The notes under the pieces: model-generated | What the model was told of the DNA's origin: nothing | Seen by the model: only the letters and a program-made list of their open reading frames with translations | Database searches by the model: none | Program-made: the position numbers and the translations under genes | Source of the DNA: Tubiluchus corallicola | Lineage: Eukaryota > Priapulida > Priapulimorpha > Priapulimorphida > Tubiluchidae | Direction of reading: 5' to 3' | Assembly (NCBI GenBank): GCA_030141605.1 | Contig: JAQGDQ010000157.1 | Coordinates: forward strand, 387,266-451,265 | Length of the DNA stretch: 64,000 bases | Part shown: in pieces, positions 55,979-64,000 of the stretch | Layout: each line of letters starts with the position of its first letter | Numbering within the stretch: the stretch's first letter is position 1

Positions 55979-58900
55979 ATGTTTAGTCAAATGAAAACAA
56001 AGAGCTTTTTTGTGTTAGTAACATGCATTTTTGCTACAAGTGTTGTACTAGTGTTGCTAAGCAACCAGACTCCGGATTTTCAAAGTTTGGTAGTGGAGAC
56101 GAACAAACAGATTGGCGGAAAGCTGAAGGATCTGCAAAATATAGCAGCTCCGCAGAACTTGGAGTTGCAAGCAGCGGATGAAAAGTAAGATGAAATGTAA
56201 TAGATAATGTTCAAATTTTGGCATGCGAGTGACGTGTAGTGTTTCAGTTATATTCCTCATTTGGTAAGTGGTTATTGAGGACATGTTTTTGAAATTGTTT
56301 GCAAATTTCTAATTCAGTTTAGTGGATATACTCAATCTGTTCCTTTACTACTCAGTCTGCAGAAAAAATTCTGTGCCAGTAGAGCTGGCTTCTTTTTAAT
56401 ACTTGAGCATGTGCATTCGTAAAACATTTGCAATTCTGTAAACGGTCTTAAAAAGTATTAAAATATAGCTTTGCTTTTTAGGTTAATTTTTATAAATGTT
56501 TATTCATTTGTTTCTTCTCTTTTAGGTACATGACGCTTCTTGGATTTACATCTCATCCAAAGTTATTTCCAAGGCCATTGCCAAAGAATATCACATCGCC
56601 AGTAATTGTTGCCATCATTACTCCAGCCAGGTACAAAGAAGCAACAGGATTTGCTAGATCGGTGAAGAAGTATTTTACTCACAACACGTTCGTTTTGTAC
56701 AGTCTCTTGCCAAGTTTCGATGACAATGAAAAGGTAGCAACAATTTTTATAACTCTCTTTTGCTTTTGAGCTACTAACCAATACAGTAAGTCCTTGCTTA
56801 ACGACGCTAATGAGTTCCAGCAAAACGTGACTCTAATTGAAACGGCATTAAATGAAATCAAGACTTCCATAGAAAGTAATGTAGAAGAATTGTGAGGCAA
56901 AATCAATGGTACTTAGTTCATATAAATTAAATGTTTTGTGAGTTTTTTCATATTTCTGCTGATTAATTTCTTTCTGCTTGGTTGTAACTACCTTACCAAT
57001 ACCTAGATAATGTTACCATTGAAGCTCTAGCTACTCAGTTAGCGGTTGAAAACTGCATAGTAAAAGACAAGCTCCGGGGAAGCCTTAAGACAATTTCGTC
57101 TAGATATTGGTTGATATAGCAACTGGTTACAGGCAAAATTCCTTGTACAAAATTTGTACCCAGATGCCCGCAAATAGATCTCACGTTATACAAGTGGCTA
57201 GCATTTAGCAGTCAGTCTGGAAGCAAAAGGATGTATAATAATTGTACTATTTATGTTACTAGTATGCTTTTAGAACAAAACAATGTGATATGTACTGATT
57301 TTTTGCTTCAAATTGGGTAAAAATGTTGTAGATAAAATAAACAAAAGTTGTTAAAATGAAACATGTCAAATATTTAGCATCGTTGAAACAAAACAGCATT
57401 AAATGAGGAGTCTTTAAGCGAGGACTTACTGTATCAGCATTTATACTAAGAAATTGGTTTGTTTATCGCGACATGTCTCGATAATATACCAACTTTTTAT
57501 TTTGAACTTTTTGTACTTTTGTCGGTGCATTTACTATGTTAACTTCCTTCTAAAAAGACAAGTTGTGTTGATTTGCAATTATGAGATAGATGGAGTCAAA
57601 CCTCGTTATAACACCCCCACGTTAAGGCCCAAATTTGTGCCAAAATAAAATGCGTATATTTGCAACGACATGTATGTATTAATACACCTCGTTGTGATGC
57701 CATTCTCGCTTAACTCCAACTTTTTTGCAGGTCTAATTTTGGTATAAAGAGATTTGATTGTATTCGATCCTGTTTCTATTAATAAAGGAAGGTTTGTTAT
57801 AAACACTAAGAAACTGATATACAGTATAGCATCATTATAGCGAAACTGCTAGGGACCCATAGAAAAGTATGTTATAACGGATGTACTCTATAAGCATATG
57901 CGGCTGATGATATGGATTACTAGATGGACAAGCACGTATTAATAATTAAAGTGTATAAATAAAATGTACAATGTTTGGTTTCATAGAGGATGTAAAAGTA
58001 CTTTTAAAAGATTCTGACAAGTATCATAGTAGTATGTTAATATTCAATGAAATATATTTTATATTACTTCAGGAAACTATAAGTTGATGATCGTGTTATA
58101 TTAAATTGTATGTGCACGTTCAGCTGTAAATTTACATAACATGTTCGTTCAGTAAAGTCAATGAGATTCAAAAAGTCGGGCAAATTTGTTAGCACAAAAT
58201 TTCTGTTTTTCTCTTGTATAAAAAGTTTCTGCAGCAAATTAAGAGCAGTATGGTTCATCACTTGATAAACATCTAATTAGCATGCTGCCATTAGGGCCTG
58301 GTGAAAAAACTTTTTTTCAATGTTATTGTTTTTGTTATTGGGCCTTATATTCCAGTGCTGCAGCTTTTAGAAAAATCTATATAGAGCTAATGTTAAAGTA
58401 TTAGTTAACATGTGGCAACATATGTATAAATACACACATGTTTAAATTTCACAGACACATCTTTCTAATATGCAAAACTGTCATAGTTGAGTGTGCCATA
58501 TCAGTTAATCATTCCACACATCTGGTGAAAGTTGGTAGGTCAGTCGAGTGGTTATAAAAGTTTTTAAGGTTTGTCAGATTACTACCAAATGAGCATAATT
58601 CCGAATTCTTCAGATAAGTGGAGACACATCTTCCTAAAGCTAAATCTAGCTGAAAATTTACCCGTGTTAGTATATTTTCAAACCTCCAAAGTAGGAAAAG
58701 TTGTAAAGAGATTGAATAAAATTTTTTTTCATCACACCCTAGTGTATCTGTACGTAGATAAAATATCTATGTGCCAGACTAGTAGACAAAATGGCCTTTT
58801 GATGTGACGTGTTAACAACTCCGTATGCTGCATACCTAACAAATGCAACAACTTTCTTGCAGCTCTAGTAATAACGGGGCAAGTTAATATTTAAACGGCT

Positions 58901-61900
58901 GACAACGACGTGCTAATAACTCCGTATGCTGCATACCTAACAAACGCAACAACTTTCTTGCAGCTCTAGGAATGACGGGGCAAATTAATATTCAAACGGC
59001 TGACAACGACGTGCTAACAACTCCGTATGCTGCATACCTAACAAATGCAACAACTTTCTTGCAGCTCTAGGAATGACGGGGCAAATTAATATTCAAACAG
59101 CTGACAACTTTTAGGCAAAGTACGCTGTAAAAACTCATAAATACATAATAATACTGGTAATGGGGCCTGATAAAAAGGTCTACACTACCAGGGCCTATGG
59201 AGTCGGAGTCGGCAATAAATTTACTGCTAAAAGACTCGGAGTCGGAGTTGTTAAAACTTATGGTTTTGCAGTCTGAGTCGGGACTCAGGAGTACACTTAT
59301 TGTTAGAGGAGTTGGTGTTAGAGTCGGTAAAAATTGACAAACTCAAACTCTAGTTACTTTTAACTTTTAACAAATTTATGCATAACATCCCATTTTGGGA
59401 TGCTTTTGTATTGGAGTCTATGCAGCTAGACTGTTTTTTTGAGCCTAAGAAGTAGTGATGCACTCTGTAGCTAAATTTTGAGAGTACTGCAAACTATTAC
59501 TTATAAGCAGGAGTCGGAGTTGGGGCTCCTGAAATTTTAGGAGCCAGAGTCAGGAGTACAACTCCACCCCCCTGCCTGGTGCAGTACGCAATAACAGAGT
59601 ACATTGTATTCAAAGCTCTTATACTAGTTAAATGAATAATGAAAGTTTGTTCTTTTTTGTGAGTTCACAGTAAACCATGTTTGCCATCATAATTTTATAC
59701 TGTACATACTCATGTCTAGCGGAATATACTCCATAGCTCAGTAATGACAGATGCACTTTACTCCGCACTTCTAAGAATTTTCTTCATTAATTAACTGCCC
59801 CCCCCCCCAATATGTGTCATCTAATGAAAGTTTGTGTGTATTCCACGGTTAATTGTTATGTTTTTATTGACAATGTTTTTTATGTTTTAGCTGAGAGATT
59901 ATTGCAATTGTACATATCGTATTTTTAAAACTGAGAAATATCCGTCATATGTTAGTGATTTCAAGTTGCATGCATATCGACCAATCATTATTCAGGTAAG
60001 TTGTATCGCATTCAAATTTTAAGTTTTACGTTTTTTTTATTTTTAAAATACTGCACAAAATTGATACGTAATGCATTTTTATTGAAATTGTGATCAAAAT
60101 TTTCATTTAGCCTGATTATATTTTCTAATTTCGAGGGTCGAGAATAGGATAATTTCAATAATCAGTGGCAGCTCGTCGTACAGGTACTCCAGCACTGCCT
60201 GTTTTCAATCAATATTATCAGTAATATTCAATATAATAAGTCTTTTTCCTTTAGCTCTTTCTTTTTACTTGTACTGTCCAGAGCACATGAGGGTGGTACT
60301 GTTTGCTTCACAGCCCAGCACAGTGGTGTGTTTGGTGTTTGATTGTTGCGCGCACACGCCCTTGAGCACAATTCAGAGCCTTTATGCTGCACTTTAGGTA
60401 GAGAGAGCTCTGTCGCTCACGCAGTGTGTGTTATCAGTTGTTATGTGCTTAACCGCCGCGTACTGGCATATTCTTGAACTGCCACAATTTAGGCTATATG
60501 TAAACAAACAATCTCTGTTTAGCACTTTATCATGTTTAGGCATAAATTTTCGTATGTTTGCTTGTTTAAAATTACAATTACAAATTACAACATTAAAATT
60601 ACACATGTTTATTTCGTTTTACACAGTATTAAAACAATGGTTAAACATTTTTTGAAGCAGCAATCCTACTAATTTTAATTACAAGCTGCTACTATAGATA
60701 ATGTTACAACTTTGCCATTCTCTTTGCTAAAGATGACTTTCAATAGCTTGTTAAAGAAATAGCCCTTTAATGCTGTTAACAAAGGCTAAAGAAAGCAAGA
60801 TCGCTAGATGAAAAGCATTGAATTATCTAGTTCCGTTGCCATATGAATGCTATATGAAATCTGTTTTCGCTAAAAGCAAGTTTTTCATTGGCGGCTTGTA
60901 GTTAAAATTAGTGGGGGTGCTGTTTTAGAAAAATTTTAGCCATTGTTTTAATACTGTGTAAAACAAAACAAACATGCAATTTTAATGTTGTAATTTGTAA
61001 TCCTAATTTTAAACACACAAACATACGAAAATTTATACATAAACTTGAAAAAATCCTAAAAAAAATTTTCTTAGGAACGGCCTAAATTGTTGCAATGCAA
61101 AAATCTGCCGGTACACCGTTTTTAAGCACGTGACAACTGGCAAGAGACTGTGTGGGTACTCTCTCTATCCAAAGTGCAGCATAAAGGCTCAGACATGTGC
61201 ACAAGGCTGCGTGCGCACAACACCCAAACACCAAACACACCACTGTGCTGGGCTGTGAAACAAGCAGTACTACCCTCACGTGCTCTGGTTCCGTACAAGT
61301 ATAAAGAAAGAGCTAAAGAAGAAAAGACTTATTATATTGAATATTATCGATAATATAGGGGGTGCTGCAGTTCCACAGTGCCTATACATGAGCCGCCACT
61401 GAAGTTTTTACTGTTATATTTAAAAATTAAAAATCTAAAGAAAATTCCATGTATTTTTTCACTAATTTAGGAAGCACTTGATGAATTTGGCAGTATTATT
61501 TTTCTGGACCCCACGGTTCGTCTCACCACATCAAACATCACATCGTACCTGAACCGAGCACGAGGTACGGGCCTCCTTGTTTGGAGTCTACAGTCTGATA
61601 TACCCATCCCAACTTCAGCGCTTACACATGAGAAAATGTTTGCCTTCTTCAACAGAAAGAAGGAGGACTATTATTTTCACCGCATGGCGGAGCCGGATAA
61701 TATGATTATTTTTAACACACACGCTGTGCACATGAATCTCATGTTACCATGGTTACAGTGTACTCTCATCTTCAATTGCTTAGCACCAATTGGTGCTCAA
61801 GATACAGGTTGTAATTTTGATCACAAGCCACTGTATCTGTATACTGGCTGCCATCGCTATGACACCTCAGCCTTTAACATTGCTCTTGGTGTAAAGTACA

Positions 61901-62040
61901 GAGCTGAAGATTATCTGGGTGGAGAAGATAAGTTTTATCGACATATCGTGCCTGGAGAACCTGTCATGATGGAACAGGAAATTGCAAACCAAACAGACAC
62001 GTTCGCACAAAACAGTCCCCCGTTTTTACGTACAACTTAG
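55979..62040 (+). CDS. Type II membrane protein resembling the DUF1647 family, four exons
   Basis: Coding exons 55979-56184, 56526-56733, 59891-59995 and 61471-62040 join to 1089 nt, 362 residues, with GT-AG junctions in matching phases. The start is fixed by in-frame TGA and TAA 30-36 nt upstream. Residues 9-27 (SFFVLVTCIFATSVVLVLL) form a signal anchor after a short basic N-terminus, the layout of Golgi type II proteins. Then come a Gln/Leu-rich stem and a globular part. That part has TSPVIVAIITPARYKEA, DFKLHAYRPIIIQEALDEFG, SIIFLDPTVRL and a late CHRYDTSAFNIAL. The pairing of YRPxIIQExLxEFG with CHRYDxSAxNI is what I recall for the DUF1647-type proteins of nematodes and other invertebrates, which look glycosyltransferase-like but have no known activity. 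A possible poly(A) signal (63660) is distant. Family assignment is moderate; the gene model is strong. Confidence 0.85.
56784..57431. mobile_element. Tc1/mariner-pogo-like MITE, 648 bp, TA-flanked
   Basis: CAGTAAGTCCTTGCTTAA and TTAAGCGAGGACTTACTG are inverted termini with one mismatch, each flanked by TA (56782-56783, 57432-57433). It starts 50 bp after the exon 2 donor of the DUF1647-like gene. Confidence 0.93.
57590..57892. mobile_element. Decayed Tigger-like fragment
   Basis: GTCAAACCTCGTTATAAC at one side and TATAACGGATGTAC at the other resemble Tigger ends. The termini are not intact. Confidence 0.5.
58806..59108. repeat. 101-bp tandem repeat, three copies
   Basis: AACTCCGTATGCTGCATACC recurs at 58817, 58918 and 59019, an exact 101-bp period with few differences. 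In intron 2 of the DUF1647-like gene. Confidence 0.95.
59189..59574. mobile_element. hAT-like MITE of the GGAGTCGGAGTCGG type
   Basis: Starts CAGGGCCTATGGAGTCGGAG and ends AACTCCACCCCCCTG. AGTCGGAGT motifs recur inside at both ends. I could not read a target duplication. Confidence 0.65.
60163..60694 (+). mobile_element. hAT-type MITE, relative of the 34.2-kb element
   Basis: Begins CAGTGGCAGCTC and shares CAGCCCAGCACAGTGGTGTG and TACACAGTATTAAAACAATGG with the copy in PGD. The right end (AAGCTGCTACTAT) has decayed. Confidence 0.88.
60888..61401 (-). mobile_element. hAT-type MITE, reverse copy
   Basis: Reverse relative of the preceding element, ending GAGCCGCCACTG. Ends 69 bp before the last exon of the DUF1647-like gene. 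Confidence 0.88.
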
Positions 62041-62718
62041 CTAGTTCTTGCTCAGAAATACAGTGAGTATTTATATGCTACCCAGTTCATAGATGGGGTT
62101 GCTTGGTGACACAAGAGTCTCCAAAACGTCCTGCAAGATTCACTGTTGATTTTTTGTAACATTCGTAACTGGCATTTGTCGCTTGAGCTTCCATGAGTGT
62201 TTGCCTTAGAAAGACTGTGTATGAGAATGTATAGGGGCAGGAGGAGAGGAATGGGACTGCGAAGTAAATTTGATCAGTGAGAGATGTAAGAGGCAGTGCT
62301 TCAGTACTGCAGCACTGTAGTGGTTTGAACCTAGCTTGGAAACGACAGTCAAGCACTTCATGTTATCAGAGGTATTACAGATGTTGCTATTGCTTACATT
62401 ACTACAATTCAGCATAATAGCATAATTTACCAAAACTCTAATAATCACCAGCCCTCATTTGAATGTCCATCTTTGTCAAACATTTCACGATCCTACAGTG
62501 TTGCCATGGTTTTCTAATCATTGCAGCTTGTAAGATTGCAAGGTAGCGTGTGTGTTTTTAATAGTTGACTGTTTGTATTATAACTTGTAAACAGGATCCT
62601 GTACAAAATTCAGGTACAGTTTCATTCATCTCATTCTGTATAACTTGAATTTGCTTGGTCACAAATTCTTGAAGCAGTTTTTGTGTTTGAGCACATGTGT
62701 TTGTGAGATAAATTTCTC
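62041..62718. other. 3' UTR or flank of the DUF1647-like gene
   Basis: No ORF of note and no AATAAA seen here. Confidence 0.4.
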
Positions 62719-63129
62719 AATAAGCCTTTTACGCAGTTCCAGCAATTGATGATGATCGTGAAAAGGTCAACGGTTAAGTGTACCAGACAATGCATTTGTG
62801 TACACTTGACAACGCCTCGCAGCCCAAGCTATTGTAACACGTAGTAACAGTTTTAACAGCTAGTTAGAATATTACCTAGTGCATTTTTTCTTATTCCCAA
62901 GAAAGATCCTGTTAGTAAATCACTCTACACACAGACTAGTGCATAATTAAGTAAAGTCCATGTAAAACAACTGAAGTTACTGAACTGAGATGGCAGACGG
63001 CTTTGCTTTACACATATGTCACATGACAGTAGTAGTAAAGATGCATTGCTGTGGTACATGTTTAACGCTTAATGTCTTTGAGCTATAGCAACTGCGCATG
63101 CGCACTACGAAACTGTGAAAAGGCTTATT
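62719..63129 (+). mobile_element. MITE-A copy 6
   Basis: AATAAGCCTTTTACGCAGTT at the left and AACTGTGAAAAGGCTTATTT at the right. A perfect TGCGCATGCGCA lies at 63093-63104. Confidence 0.9.
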
Positions 63130-63476
63130 TGAGAAATCCCCATTTTTGAAATCTGTATGCCGACTGATACTCACTATCCATGAACCCATTTAGTTTTATT
63201 TGTTCAGTTATCAGTAAAAATTTAATTTCTATGCCATGTTACCTTCTATGCAAATATTCCTCTCCATAGATAAATCTTTGCAATGTCGTCTTTATCGCTT
63301 ATGTTCCTTAATCATTTTGTAAGTTCATACAGCAAAATTGCTAAAGACAATGATACATGTTTGTCTTGTCATGGACTGCCTTGTGTCAGGCTGCAAATAC
63401 AGGGTAGTACATAACCTTTCCCGGGGGGTGGGGGGTTACAACAACAACGAGTAACAGCACACATCAATTTATTACA

Positions 63477-64000
63477 GTAAACTCTAACACCTCGGGATCG
63501 GAAAATTTATTCGAGTTACGCGAGGGTGTGAGTTAGACAATGTTCATAAGGAAACAAGATTCAGTCGCTCATCAATGTTGGACATACACTGCAGCCTGTG
63601 AAAATGACAAACTGAACCGTTAGTCAAATATCAAACAACAGTTTTTATGAATAATCAAAAATAAAATGACTGGTCCACCTATATTGTATTCTGAGAAGCA
63701 GGGTTAATAGATTCGGCAATAATATTGTGATCTACAATGAAACCACATTTGTTAACCCATGTTGTGTTAGAGTAATTCAAGAAATCTTAGCATTTTTGCT
63801 GAAACTAGCAGTTAAAATCGTAATGTGGTGCACACTTTTGCATAGGATTCCTCGCTTGGGGGTTGTTCGAGATAGGTGTTTTAATTTCAGTTAGATTCTT
63901 GTAAATTGTACTGGGAATTCAGTTTGAGTTATGCGATAATTTGAGTCACAGATTTCGAGTTATGTGACGGTTGGTAAACAGAAAAATGAAAGGAAAAATC
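63477..64000. mobile_element. Possible pogo-like element running off the window
   Basis: CAGTAAACTCTAACACCTCG begins at a TA, followed by TTCGAGTTACGCGAG. Related TTTCGAGTTATGTGA phrases occur near the window end. The far terminus is not seen. Confidence 0.4.

Overview
The window is AT-rich nuclear DNA of an animal, most likely an invertebrate. The signs are split genes with GT-AG introns, animal-type proteins (ATM kinase, a receptor-like membrane protein, a type II Golgi-type protein), many short inverted-repeat DNA transposons, tRNA-derived SINEs, Penelope and LINE fragments, and very long GA/GT microsatellites. I cannot name the phylum from the sequence alone.

Layout. 1-9.7 kb is repeat-rich and holds no gene I can defend. 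9.8-23.5 kb (+) holds the 3' half of a receptor-like membrane protein gene: one candidate exon, then six well-joined exons that encode a last membrane segment, a Cys-rich juxtamembrane helix and a long Ser-rich cytoplasmic tail. 26.2-39.9 kb (-) holds a complete eleven-exon gene for 6-phosphogluconate dehydrogenase (482 aa, all splice phases consistent). 40-44.2 kb is the space between divergent genes. It carries a CNC/Maf (NRF2-type) site upstream of PGD and an E2F-type palindrome followed by a splice donor, which may be the first non-coding exon of the next gene. 44.26-53.39 kb (+) holds a full-length ATM kinase (3043 aa) in one uninterrupted coding exon, which is striking beside intron-rich neighbours. 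55.9-62.0 kb (+) holds a four-exon gene for a 362-aa type II membrane protein that resembles the uncharacterised DUF1647-type family.

Mobile DNA fills introns and intergenic space. I define several families by their ends: MITE-A (about 350-410 bp, six copies, carrying NRF1-type and DR1-type motifs); MITE-B (about 620 bp, five copies); MITE-C (about 300-430 bp, four copies); three hAT-type families, with 8-bp target duplications readable at three insertions; Tigger/pogo-like elements flanked by TA; a foldback element; and a tRNA-derived SINE family with two copies.

Functional links. PGD makes NADPH in the oxidative pentose phosphate pathway. ATM is a DNA-damage and redox-linked kinase that is known in mammals to stimulate that pathway. 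Their head-to-head placement is seen in the sequence; any shared regulation is inference. The other two genes have no evident link to them.
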